In this document: in pieces, positions 16,452-24,270 of the stretch
Layout: every line of letters begins with the position of its first letter
Position numbering within the stretch: the first letter of the stretch is position 1
Source of the DNA: Succinatimonas hippei YIT 12066
GTDB taxonomy: Bacteria > Pseudomonadota > Gammaproteobacteria > Enterobacterales > Succinivibrionaceae
Length of the DNA: 32,197 bases
NCBI RefSeq assembly: GCF_000188195.1
Contig: NZ_GL831067.1
Coordinates: forward strand, 20,659-52,855
Direction: 5' to 3'
Notes under the pieces: model-generated
Told to the model about the DNA's origin: nothing
Databases searched by the model: none
What the model saw: the letters and a program-made list of their open reading frames with translations, nothing else
Position numbers and translations under genes: made by a program

Positions 16452-17600
16452 TTGTCAAAAATCAAATTCACCGTAATGGCATTGAGTATGGCAGTAGCAA
16501 GTACTCAGCTTGCAGGCTGTAATATTATTCGTCATTGGTGGCAGTATTTTGACGGTACTGTTGATACGTCATTACGTGAGCCTACAGGCTATTATGAGCA
16601 TGCAGAGGTTACTGATATTCCAGATCAGCTGGTGGTTCCTCCGGGACTTGCAGTTCCTCCGTCCGACCGATCGATGGACGTTCCGATGTTAAGTTATACC
16701 AATACTGGAGAAATCGGTAAGGATATCGATGTCAGGGCTCCTGTAGTTCCTTTGCGATCTGCTTTAGGAGTTAATGCTCAATGGAGCGCAGGTGAAGCTA
16801 TTGTTTGGTTAAAGCAAGGCGGAGCTCACGGAATTGCAGATGAGAAGCAGGCATGGCAACTTTTAGGTAAAGTATTGCAGAGACTTAATATTGAAGTCGG
16901 TCAAGTTACGCCCGGAGCATTTGAGCTTACTACTTTAGCTGCTGATTTTAATGAATTCGGTGTCCCTTATACTCCGGCCAATCGTGCGTCGCATGCTCTT
17001 TGCTACCATCAAATCTATCGTATTCGTATCGGTAGAGCGCAAAATGGGGATTTAGGCATAGCCTCTTCGGTTATCGGTTCGATGACACAATTGTCAAACG
17101 GCAAGATGCTTGAAAATGTTTTGACTCCGATTGAGCTTGAGCGTTTTGCAATGGGATTTGCCAATAGTATTATCAAAGAAATTGATAGTACCGTTAATTC
17201 TCAGAGTCAGGACTTAAGTAATGTAACGGTTTCAATCGGTGTTGACAACAATAATCAGGAAACATTTACCGTAAATGCTCCTTATGATGAAACCATGAGA
17301 GTTATGCAGCAGATGCTGCCGAAATACGGATTCATTATTGATGAATTTTCTATTTCTCACGGTTCATTTAATGTAACTCTTGAAGAAGACGATCCGGATT
17401 TCTTTAGAGATTTAGGAGTTAATCCGTTTAATCTTGAAGCTAATTCATACATCATAAGATTAGGTGTTAACGGTGATAAGACGGTTATTACTTTCTATGA
17501 CGATGATGATAAACCGTTATCAGCTACGGATCTTGCAGGGCTTTACAGCGGATTCTCTCAAGCTCTTTCAAGAGAGTTTGCTCTAAATTCTGCTAATTAA
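16452..17600 (+). CDS. bamC: Outer membrane protein assembly factor BamC (NlpB)
   Basis: Lipoprotein component of the BAM complex that inserts beta-barrel proteins into the outer membrane. A TTG start is preceded by AAAGGAG 7 bases upstream. The N-terminal lipoprotein signal ends in lipobox LAGC with Cys23. An unstructured region (about 30-100) with a PPGLAVPP-like stretch at 61-70, typical of the BamC lasso that wraps BamD, precedes two helix-grip domains. At 382 residues it is longer than the E. coli protein (344). It sits directly upstream of purC as in many gammaproteobacteria, but dapA, which usually precedes it, is replaced here by rfbB. Confidence 0.9.
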   Translation: MSKIKFTVMALSMAVASTQLAGCNIIRHWWQYFDGTVDTSLREPTGYYEHAEVTDIPDQLVVPPGLAVPPSDRSMDVPMLSYTNTGEIGKDIDVRAPVVPLRSALGVNAQWSAGEAIVWLKQGGAHGIADEKQAWQLLGKVLQRLNIEVGQVTPGAFELTTLAADFNEFGVPYTPANRASHALCYHQIYRIRIGRAQNGDLGIASSVIGSMTQLSNGKMLENVLTPIELERFAMGFANSIIKEIDSTVNSQSQDLSNVTVSIGVDNNNQETFTVNAPYDETMRVMQQMLPKYGFIIDEFSISHGSFNVTLEEDDPDFFRDLGVNPFNLEANSYIIRLGVNGDKTVITFYDDDDKPLSATDLAGLYSGFSQALSREFALNSAN

Positions 17601-17612
17601 GGCTTTTTGTAG

Positions 17613-17644
17613 TAAAATACGCGCATTGTGATTAAGTTCACAAT
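17613..17644 (+). promoter_or_regulatory. Probable purC promoter with a consensus CRP-type palindrome
   Basis: ATTGTGATTAAGTTCACAAT (17625-17644) is a 7-base perfect inverted repeat containing TGTGA-N6-TCACA, matching all ten core bases of the cAMP-CRP site. A -10-like TAAAAT lies just upstream at 17613-17618; if used, transcription would begin within or beside the palindrome, so bound protein would block it. The palindrome could also act as an RNA hairpin in the purC leader. Confidence 0.55.
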
Positions 17645-17680
17645 GTGCTTTGATGTTAATTTATTTTTCAGGATCTCATC

Positions 17681-18391
17681 ATGGAAAAGAAAAGAGAGCT
17701 TTATCGTGGCAAGGCAAAATCAGTTTATGAAACTGATGATCCTAATCACTATATTATGTTGTTCCGCGACGACACCTCAGCCTTTAACGGCAAGAAAATT
17801 GAGCAGTTAGATCGTAAGGGACGCACAAACAATCACTTCAATTTCTTTATTATGAAGAAGCTTGAAGAAGCCGGTATTCCTGTCCATGTTGAGGAACTTC
17901 TTTCCGATACCGAATGCTTGGTAAAGAAGTTAGAGATGGTTCCGGTTGAGTGCGTGGTCCGTAATGTTAGCGCAGGATCAATCTGCAAGCGTTACGGCGT
18001 TAAGGAAGGCCTTGACCTTAATCCTCCTACCTTTGAGTTCTTCTTAAAGAGTGATGCATTAGATGATCCGATGGTTAACGATTCTCATATCGTTTCATTT
18101 GGTTGGGGCACTCAGGAAGATATCGATACCATGCGTAATCTTTCTTATAAGATTAATGAGGTATTAAAAGATTTGTTTGATAAAGCCGGTCTTATCTTGG
18201 TTGACTATAAGCTTGAGTTCGGTAAATACAATGGTCAGTTGATTCTAGGTGATGAGTTCTCTCCGGATGGCTGCCGTTTATGGGATAAAGAGACCCGTAA
18301 GAAACTTGATAAGGATCGCTTCCGTCAGGGATTAGGCGGTGTTATTGAAGCATACGAAGAAGTTGCTCGTCGTATCGGTTGCCCGCTGTAA
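17681..18391 (+). CDS. purC: Phosphoribosylaminoimidazole-succinocarboxamide synthase
   Basis: SAICAR synthetase of de novo purine synthesis: joins CAIR and aspartate using ATP. The 236 residues match the bacterial family. Signature stretches are [14 protein letters not shown] (7-20), the [10 protein letters not shown] stretch (about 28-37), [18 protein letters not shown] (about 88-105) and the DYKLEFGK and [13 protein letters not shown] blocks in the C-terminal third. AGGA lies about 8 bases upstream of the ATG. It has its own probable promoter after bamC and a strong terminator after its stop. Confidence 0.97.
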   Translation: MEKKRELYRGKAKSVYETDDPNHYIMLFRDDTSAFNGKKIEQLDRKGRTNNHFNFFIMKKLEEAGIPVHVEELLSDTECLVKKLEMVPVECVVRNVSAGSICKRYGVKEGLDLNPPTFEFFLKSDALDDPMVNDSHIVSFGWGTQEDIDTMRNLSYKINEVLKDLFDKAGLILVDYKLEFGKYNGQLILGDEFSPDGCRLWDKETRKKLDKDRFRQGLGGVIEAYEEVARRIGCPL

Positions 18392-18415
18392 TTTTACGTT
18401 TTTTGCTTGTTTAAG

Positions 18416-18444
18416 ACGCTCGATTTAAATCGGGCGTTTTTTTT
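18416..18444 (+). terminator. Intrinsic terminator of purC
   Basis: ACGCTCGAT (18416-18424) pairs with ATCGGGCGT (18429-18437), one T-G wobble, around TTAA, and is followed by eight T residues. It lies 25 bases after the purC stop. Confidence 0.93.
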
Positions 18445-18824
18445 CAAAAAATATTAGTAGTGTATGTCTATCTTTTAGAGCAAAGTACATCATGTAGAGT
18501 AATTTTTTTTATTATGTCTTTTTTCACGATATAGTGTTGAAGAATTGAAAGCGTCTTGTTGCCGCATGTCTGGGTGATCACGAAGCATTTTTCCATAATT
18601 AGCTAGATGGTTAGGATATTTATGTCTTCGAATAATCAAAGAAGATTTCTAAAATCTAAATATAAATCCCGGCTAACAGTGTTTTTTAGACTTTAATGTC
18701 AATTGTGACTTTACAATTTTTAGCAGTTGATAAAAGTTTTGTCCTTAATTTTGGTTTAAACTTGAATGGAAGATATATTGCTGTTTTTTAATTCATGTTT
18801 TGAGCAAATTTATAGGGTAAAAAA
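18445..18824. other. Intergenic region upstream of pykA
   Basis: AT-rich stretch of 380 bases that should hold the pykA promoter. A small stem AGATTT/AAATCT lies at 18643-18657 inside a possible 24-codon frame (18622-18696). No tRNA-like cloverleaf, strong -10/-35 pair or known riboswitch was seen. Confidence 0.5.
18622..18696 (+). CDS. Possible small basic peptide upstream of pykA
   Basis: A 24-codon frame starting ATG at 18622 with AGGA placed 5 bases before it. The product would be strongly basic (several Arg and Lys) without a clear hydrophobic segment. It might be a leader peptide in the pykA 5' region. A frame of this size with a matching ribosome site can easily occur by chance in AT-rich DNA, so confidence is low. 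Confidence 0.15.
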   Translation: MSSNNQRRFLKSKYKSRLTVFFRL

Positions 18825-20264
18825 ATGCCTAAAAAACGTCGTACAAAAATTGTTTCAACGTTAGGACCTGCAACTGATCGTCCGGGAGTTTTGGAAGGAA
18901 TAATTAAAGCAGGTGCAAATGTAGTCAGAATCAATTTTTCTCATGGAGCATTTGAAGATCATAAGCGCCGTGTTGAGGCAGTAAGAGAAATTTCTCATAG
19001 ATTGGGCCTTCCCGTTGCAATTATGGGAGATTTACAGGGACCGAAGATCCGTATAGGCGCTTTTAAAAACGGTCCGATAAAGCTTTCTCTTGGTGATAAA
19101 TTTGTTTTGGATGCCGAACTCGGTCATGATGACGGAGATCAGAATCAAGTAGGTCTTACTTATAAAGCATTGCCTCAAGATTTAAAATCAGGTGATGTAT
19201 TGCTTCTTGATGACGGCAGGATCCAATTAGAGGTTGAAAGGGTCGACGGCGCTAGGATTTATACCGTTGTTATCGTAGCAGGTATTTTGTCTAACTCTAA
19301 GGGCATCAATAAAAAAGGAGGCGGACTTTCTGCTCCTGCTTTAACGGATAAAGATAAGCAAGATATTAAATATGCCGCAGCCTTAGATCTTGATTACATG
19401 GCAATTTCATTTCCGCGTTCTGGCGAGGACTTGGTTTATGCTCGTAAGCTGTTACGTGAAGCGGGCTCTGATGCTCGAATTGTGGCAAAAGTAGAACGAG
19501 CTGAAGCCGTAGTTTCAGAAGAATCCATGCGCGATATTATTTTAGCGGCAGATGCCGTTATGGTAGCGCGTGGAGATTTGGGAGTTGAAATCGGTGATGC
19601 TCGATTAATGAGCGTTCAGAAAAATCTTATCAATTTAGCACGTGGTCTTGACAGGGTTGTAATTACCGCAACTCAGATGATGGAGTCTATGATTAAAGCT
19701 CCGATGCCGACACGAGCTGAAGTGATGGATGTTGCAAACGCTGTATTGGATGGCACTGATGCCGTGATGCTGTCAGCAGAAACAGCAGCTGGAGATTTTC
19801 CGGTTGAAACGGTTACAGCCATGTCAAAAGTATGTCATGGAGCTGAGAATTCAGTTAAGCATTCTAATTATCGTGCTGACAGAATCTTTGAGTCAGCTGA
19901 AGAAACTATAGCTATTTCTGCAATGTTTGCCGCTAACCATTTGCGCGGAATTCATGGCTTAATAACGTTTTCCGACAGCGGACACTTGCCGTTGTTGATG
20001 TCTCGTATCCGCTCCGGTTTGCCGATTTACGCTTTTTCCCGTTATCCTAAAACAGTGTCTTGGATGTGCATGTATCGCGGAGTGTTTCCTTTTGATCTGG
20101 ATATAATGTCTTTTAATACTCGTGATGAAGTTTTATATGCTGCAATTGAAGAGTTAAAAGCACGCAGCCTGGTGCAAAAAGGAGATAAGCTGGTAGTAAC
20201 TTTTGGTATGACTATGGGCAAGTCGGGACAGACTGACAGTATGCGAGTCATTACTATTAACTGA
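18825..20264 (+). CDS. pykA: Pyruvate kinase (type II)
   Basis: Catalyses phosphoenolpyruvate + ADP to pyruvate + ATP in glycolysis, cytoplasmic tetramer. The 479 residues and the opening [17 protein letters not shown] (5-21) resemble E. coli PykA rather than PykF. The active-site stretch [10 protein letters not shown] near 220-229 includes the conserved Lys, and the metal-binding [13 protein letters not shown] block follows near 246-258. An AGGG element precedes the ATG. It is a single-gene unit with its own upstream region. It receives carbon from the galactonate pathway only indirectly, through glyceraldehyde 3-phosphate. Confidence 0.96.
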   Translation: MPKKRRTKIVSTLGPATDRPGVLEGIIKAGANVVRINFSHGAFEDHKRRVEAVREISHRLGLPVAIMGDLQGPKIRIGAFKNGPIKLSLGDKFVLDAELGHDDGDQNQVGLTYKALPQDLKSGDVLLLDDGRIQLEVERVDGARIYTVVIVAGILSNSKGINKKGGGLSAPALTDKDKQDIKYAAALDLDYMAISFPRSGEDLVYARKLLREAGSDARIVAKVERAEAVVSEESMRDIILAADAVMVARGDLGVEIGDARLMSVQKNLINLARGLDRVVITATQMMESMIKAPMPTRAEVMDVANAVLDGTDAVMLSAETAAGDFPVETVTAMSKVCHGAENSVKHSNYRADRIFESAEETIAISAMFAANHLRGIHGLITFSDSGHLPLLMSRIRSGLPIYAFSRYPKTVSWMCMYRGVFPFDLDIMSFNTRDEVLYAAIEELKARSLVQKGDKLVVTFGMTMGKSGQTDSMRVITIN

Positions 20265-20281
20265 TATTACTACGTCTAATG

Positions 20282-20319
20282 AGCACATCCTCTTAAGTTT
20301 TGACAGCAGGGGATGTGCT
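20282..20319 (+). terminator. Possible terminator or 3' hairpin after pykA
   Basis: AGCACATCC (20282-20290) and GGATGTGCT (20311-20319) form a perfect 9-base stem with a 20-base loop, extendable by two more pairs. It is 17 bases after the pykA stop, but no T-run follows, so it may protect or process the 3' end instead of terminating by itself. Confidence 0.5.
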
Positions 20320-20408
20320 ATGAACTTTATGCATTTTTAATACTGTGATCGTTGTCGATTAACGAACAGTTGTAGTTTTGGTATCGTGTTAATATTTCTA
20401 CGATTTAG

Positions 20409-20414
20409 TATAAT
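20409..20414 (+). promoter_or_regulatory. Probable -10 box for the Tim44-like gene
   Basis: A perfect TATAAT with GTGTTA (20386-20391) 17 bases upstream as a poor -35. It lies 35 bases before the GTG start of the next gene, giving a short leader. Confidence 0.45.
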
Positions 20415-20449
20415 CATTTTTCAATTTTCTCTTTTTTAGGATATTTAAG

Positions 20450-21004
20450 GTGAAAAAGTTTTCTTTATTTGTTAAGTCATTGGTTTTGTGTTTGTTCTTA
20501 TCTTTTGGTGCGGCTCACGCCTCAACTTCTGTGAATATTTCTTCAATAGGCGTGGCTGTAGTTAACGGTTTTTCTGACGTCGCTGTATCTTTTGTTGATG
20601 ATTCCTTGCAGGCAAGAGGCTTTGGCGGGTTCGGAAGGGCAAACAAGGGCTTTTCTATGAATTTTGGCGGTAAAGGAAAATCTGCAGCCTCAACTAATGC
20701 CTCTAAAAATAATACTGCTGCAAATGCCAATAAAGGCACTGCAGCTAATTCTGCAGCACGTGCCGGATTATTCGGATTTTTAGGCGGTCTTGGTATGATG
20801 GGTATGATGATGTTAGGCGTAGGAATTTTCGGCGGTGGTTTCCTGCTTTACGTTCTCGCTATGATGCTTATACCTGTAATTGCCGGTTTCTTTAAGAATA
20901 AGCAGAATATGCAGAATCAGGAGATTCCGACCTCATCTTATTCAGCAAGTGACTTGTTCAGGAAACCAAACGACGAGGACGAAAAAGGCTCTCGACGTTT
21001 CTAA
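20450..21004 (+). CDS. Exported membrane protein resembling the N-terminal part of Tim44-like proteins
   Basis: A 184-residue protein starting with GTG (AGGA 9 bases upstream). Residues 1-24 form a typical signal peptide ending AHA. Next comes a Gly/Phe-rich patch (ARGFGGFGRANKGFSMNFGG, 55-74), an Ala/Asn/Ser/Lys low-complexity linker (75-105), and a Gly/Met-rich hydrophobic segment of one or two helices (106-148). A polar C-terminal tail of about 35 residues ends the protein. This layout resembles the first half of bacterial Tim44-domain proteins, but the C-terminal Tim44 domain is absent. Function unknown. It is a monocistronic unit ending in a terminator shared with rmuC. Confidence 0.7.
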   Translation: MKKFSLFVKSLVLCLFLSFGAAHASTSVNISSIGVAVVNGFSDVAVSFVDDSLQARGFGGFGRANKGFSMNFGGKGKSAASTNASKNNTAANANKGTAANSAARAGLFGFLGGLGMMGMMMLGVGIFGGGFLLYVLAMMLIPVIAGFFKNKQNMQNQEIPTSSYSASDLFRKPNDEDEKGSRRF

Positions 21005-21014
21005 TTTAAGTTTG

Positions 21015-21045
21015 AAAAGGCGCTATTTACTTATAAGCGCCTTTT
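21015..21045. terminator. Bidirectional terminator shared by the Tim44-like gene and rmuC
   Basis: AAAAGGCGCT (21015-21024) and AGCGCCTTTT (21036-21045) form a perfect stem with an 11-base loop, with T-runs on both strands. The stop codon of rmuC (21023-21025) lies within the structure, so the last RmuC codons are part of the terminator. Confidence 0.92.
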
Positions 21046-22477
21046 TAATAGGTTCTTTCTCTATAATAGCTCCGTCAGCTTCATTTAATGCTTTAGGGGA
21101 ATTAAACGAAAAGCCCTGCAGCAGATTGCGCAGATTTCCTTTTCCGCGGTAGAAACGGTTGCCGGCATTATCGATGCTGTCGCCTAGCGATTTATAACGT
21201 TTTTCCATATCTTCAAAAGCTTCAATAACCAAATCGCACTTTTTATAGATATTTTGCGCATCGGAGGCAAGTTTGCGCAATCTGTCATTTTGTGTAGAAA
21301 GCACCCATAGATTTGATACTACTCTTAAGGCAGGCAGTAAATTAGAAGGTGAAACTAAATATACGTTATTTTTTACGGCATAATCATATAGATTGCTGTC
21401 TTCTTTAAGCGCTAATGATAGAGCATTATCAATAGGTACAAACATGAAGACAAAAGAAGGGGAGTTAAGACTTAAATATTCATTATATTTTGCTTTTGCC
21501 AGCTCGTTTATATGAGATTTTAAAGAGCTGAGATGTTTTTTTAGTGCTTCATTGCGTTCTTCTTCTTTTGCTGCATTGATAAAGACTGTGTAGTCAGTAA
21601 GTGAGCATTTGGAATCGATAATAATGGAATGTCCTTTAGGTAAACGAATAACCACGTCAGGGCGACCGTTTTCTCCTAAGGATCGATTGCCTGCGACTTC
21701 TCGATCATACTCATAGCCTTTACGTAATCCAGAGTTTTCCAGTACCAATTCAAGCTGATGTTCACCCCAGATACCTTGACTTTTGCCGTTTGATCTGAGG
21801 GCAAAAGATAGCTCATCTGCCTGTTTGGTTAATGACTGCTGAGCCTGCTGCAGTTTTAATAGTTCGTTTTTAAGTGAACCTGCTTGCTCGGAATTTATTT
21901 TTTGTACTGAGTTTAAAAATTCACGAAACACTGATAGTTCTTCTTTTAGCGGTTTTACAGCAAGTGAAAATTGTTCCTGTCCTGATTTTTGCAATTCCGC
22001 ACTGCGTTGCTTGAGCAGTTTTTCGCCGATTATTGTAAGCTTTTGCTCAAGATCTTTATATATATGTTCTTGTTTGTCATTTTCAATTTTTCTTTGTTCG
22101 TTAACGTTTTTAATTCTTTCGTTTAATGAGGCGATTTCGTTTTTTAAATTAGTACGCTCAAGGGAAAGATTGTCAATTGAGGCTTTGCTGGAAGCTAAAT
22201 TCGTTGCATATTCGTTAAGCTGATTGGTTAAGTTATAGTTATCTCGCTTTTGTGATGTAAGTTCCAAAATAAGATTTTGATTATCATTTGTCAGTTTGGC
22301 GACGTCATTTTCTTTTTGAAGAAGGTTTTCTTTTGTTTTATCCAGATCTTGAGTGATTATGCTGACGAGCATTTTATTTTTTATAAGTTTTTTATAAAAA
22401 ATAAAAGATAGACAAAGCAGAAAGAAAATTATTAATAAAAAAACGATATTTAACGGAGTAAATGTAAAACTGTACAT
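21023..22477 (-). CDS. rmuC: DNA recombination protein RmuC
   Basis: RmuC limits inversions at short inverted repeats in E. coli and is predicted to contain a nuclease-like core. This 484-residue protein has an N-terminal membrane helix (about 10-28), a long coiled coil (about 40-235) and the RmuC domain. Recognisable blocks of that domain are GIWGEHQLELVLENSGL, RPDVVIRLPKG followed by IIIDSKCSLTDY, and the FMFVPIDNAL strand. Length is normal. Only a weak AAGAG precedes the start. It is a single-gene leftward unit. Confidence 0.95.
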   Translation of the reverse strand: MYSFTFTPLNIVFLLIIFFLLCLSFIFYKKLIKNKMLVSIITQDLDKTKENLLQKENDVAKLTNDNQNLILELTSQKRDNYNLTNQLNEYATNLASSKASIDNLSLERTNLKNEIASLNERIKNVNEQRKIENDKQEHIYKDLEQKLTIIGEKLLKQRSAELQKSGQEQFSLAVKPLKEELSVFREFLNSVQKINSEQAGSLKNELLKLQQAQQSLTKQADELSFALRSNGKSQGIWGEHQLELVLENSGLRKGYEYDREVAGNRSLGENGRPDVVIRLPKGHSIIIDSKCSLTDYTVFINAAKEEERNEALKKHLSSLKSHINELAKAKYNEYLSLNSPSFVFMFVPIDNALSLALKEDSNLYDYAVKNNVYLVSPSNLLPALRVVSNLWVLSTQNDRLRKLASDAQNIYKKCDLVIEAFEDMEKRYKSLGDSIDNAGNRFYRGKGNLRNLLQGFSFNSPKALNEADGAIIEKEPIKKALISK

Positions 22478-22570
22478 ACTGTGCTCTTTTTAAAAATTTT
22501 ATTAATATTAACACGATAGCATTTTAAGGGTAATTAAGAATAGAATTTTACTTATATGGGATATGAAATA

Positions 22571-22605
22571 AAAAACGCCAATTTGATAGGAAAATTGGCG
22601 TTTTT
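22571..22605. terminator. Strong intrinsic terminator of the leftward TRAP/alcohol dehydrogenase operon
   Basis: AAAAACGCCAATTT (22571-22584) and AAATTGGCGTTTTT (22592-22605) form a perfect 14-base stem with a 7-base loop. It follows the stop of the leftward alcohol dehydrogenase gene by 20 bases. The symmetric A/T runs let it work in both directions, insulating rmuC's promoter region. Confidence 0.95.
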
Positions 22606-22625
22606 AGAATGAAAGAGATAGATAA

Positions 22626-23813
22626 TTAATCTTTGTAATTTGCGGCGATATTGAAAATAGCTTCAACATCAGGACGCTTTAAGATCATAAAGTGACCTTC
22701 GGTATGATCATCAATTCCTAAGTTATTAAGCAGTGTCGGAATATCTTCTTTCTTTGCACCGAGATCTGCAAAAGAAAGAGGTAAACCGGCTGACTTCCAT
22801 AAAGCTCTTAATGCGGCAATGCCGTTTTTGGCGGTTACTTCGGGATGCGCAAAATCCATTGCACAGCCGAAAACGCGGTTTGCAAATTGAGCAAAGCGCA
22901 TTACGTCATGGTCCATAACGTGCTCCATCCATGCCGGCATAATGACGGAAAGTCCGGCTCCGTGAGCACAGTCGTATAACGCCGAAAGCTCATGTTCAAT
23001 ACGGTGGCTGGCCCAGTCCTGTTCGCGATCCACGCCGCAGAGATTGTTATGGGCAAGAGATGATGCCCACATAATGTTGGCACGAGCCTCATAGTCGTTA
23101 GGATCTTTCATAACGCGAGGAATCATAGCTACCATTGCTCTTAAGATGCCTTCGCATAGCTGATCGGTAACTTCTACGTCCTTAGTATTGGTGAAATATC
23201 TTTCCATGACGTGGCACATGATGTCACAGCAGCCGCAGGCTGTTTGGTACGGAGGCAAAGTCATGGTAAGTTCAGGGTTCATAATGGCAAACTTAGCTAC
23301 ATTTGCTTGACAGTTGCTTCCTTTCTTTTTAATGATACCGTTGACTTCTTTATCAATAACACAGCTGTTTGAACACTCAGATCCTGCAGCTGCAATAGTA
23401 AGAACAGATCCTAAAGGTAAAGATACTTCAGGGGTTTTTCCTCCCATAAAGAAGTCCCAGAAGTCGCCGTCATAAGGAACACCCATAGCAATTGCTTTAG
23501 AACTGTCAATGACGCTTCCGCCGCCGACAGCTAAAATCATGTCAACGCCTTCCTTTTTGCAAAGTTTAATGCCTTCATATACTAACTCTGCACGAGGATT
23601 AGGTTGAACGCCGCCAAGCTTTACATAAGATAAACCGGCAGTAGTTAAGGATTTTTCAACACGATCGATAAGTCCTGATTTAATTGCAGATTTTCCGCCA
23701 AAATGAATGAGAACTTTGGTTCCCCCGTGTTTTTTGCAAATTTCTCCGGCGTTGTTTTCAGCTCCGCGCCCAAAATAAATATCAGTAGGACGATGGAAGT
23801 TAAAATTATTCAT
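22626..23813 (-). CDS. Iron-containing alcohol dehydrogenase, butanol dehydrogenase/YqhD-like
   Basis: NAD(P)H-dependent group III alcohol dehydrogenase of 395 residues, cytoplasmic. The dinucleotide motif GGGSVIDSSKA is at 97-107. Metal ligands match the YqhD spacing exactly: Asp197, His201, His270 and His284. YqhD-type enzymes mainly reduce aldehydes, consuming reducing power during anaerobic growth or removing toxic aldehydes. It is the last gene of the leftward operon, 17 bases after the HIT gene, and ends before a strong terminator. The context suggests reduction of an aldehyde generated from the imported sugar acid, but it may also be a general fermentation enzyme. Confidence 0.93.
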   Translation of the reverse strand: MNNFNFHRPTDIYFGRGAENNAGEICKKHGGTKVLIHFGGKSAIKSGLIDRVEKSLTTAGLSYVKLGGVQPNPRAELVYEGIKLCKKEGVDMILAVGGGSVIDSSKAIAMGVPYDGDFWDFFMGGKTPEVSLPLGSVLTIAAAGSECSNSCVIDKEVNGIIKKKGSNCQANVAKFAIMNPELTMTLPPYQTACGCCDIMCHVMERYFTNTKDVEVTDQLCEGILRAMVAMIPRVMKDPNDYEARANIMWASSLAHNNLCGVDREQDWASHRIEHELSALYDCAHGAGLSVIMPAWMEHVMDHDVMRFAQFANRVFGCAMDFAHPEVTAKNGIAALRALWKSAGLPLSFADLGAKKEDIPTLLNNLGIDDHTEGHFMILKRPDVEAIFNIAANYKD

Positions 23814-23830
23814 TTTTCGTAAATCCTCGA

Positions 23831-24250
23831 TTATTTTAAAATTTCAGCTCTTAATTCAGCTACCATTTTGGCATATTCATCATCGGATAATGTTACTTTT
23901 GGAACATCATCTTTAAACGGACCGCCCCATTGTAGACCATCTTTGTACTTAGGTACGATATGAATGTGCAGATGCGGTACTAAGTCACCGTATATGGCGT
24001 AGTTAACTTTATCAGGATGATATAGGTTAACTATTGCTTTAACTACTTGTGACAGCTCGGCAAAGAAGATTTGGTTTTCTTCTGGGGTTAAGTCGCTTAC
24101 CTCTGTTTTATGATCTTTAAACTTTAAAACGACGCGTCCTTTATGTTTTTGATCTTTATTTAGGTAGACGGTTGACATATTAAGCTTGCAGATTTCAATC
24201 ATTAAGCTTTTACGGGTTTCACCGTCTTCACAATAAAAACAACTACTCAT
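23831..24250 (-). CDS. HIT-family nucleotide hydrolase/transferase
   Basis: A 139-residue protein of the histidine triad superfamily, which splits nucleoside phosphoramidates or dinucleoside polyphosphates. The motif HLHIHIVP places the triad at His93, His95 and His97, the last being the nucleophile. Cys4 and Cys7 (CFYC) near the N-terminus may form half of a zinc site seen in some HIT proteins. The start has only AAGAAG about 11 bases upstream. It lies 20 bases after a TRAP permease gene and 17 before an alcohol dehydrogenase gene, so it is probably in the same transcript. A HIT enzyme in a TRAP operon is unexpected. Confidence 0.9.
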   Translation of the reverse strand: MSSCFYCEDGETRKSLMIEICKLNMSTVYLNKDQKHKGRVVLKFKDHKTEVSDLTPEENQIFFAELSQVVKAIVNLYHPDKVNYAIYGDLVPHLHIHIVPKYKDGLQWGGPFKDDVPKVTLSDDEYAKMVAELRAEILK

Positions 24251-24270
24251 TTTTTTATTAACTTCTTATG

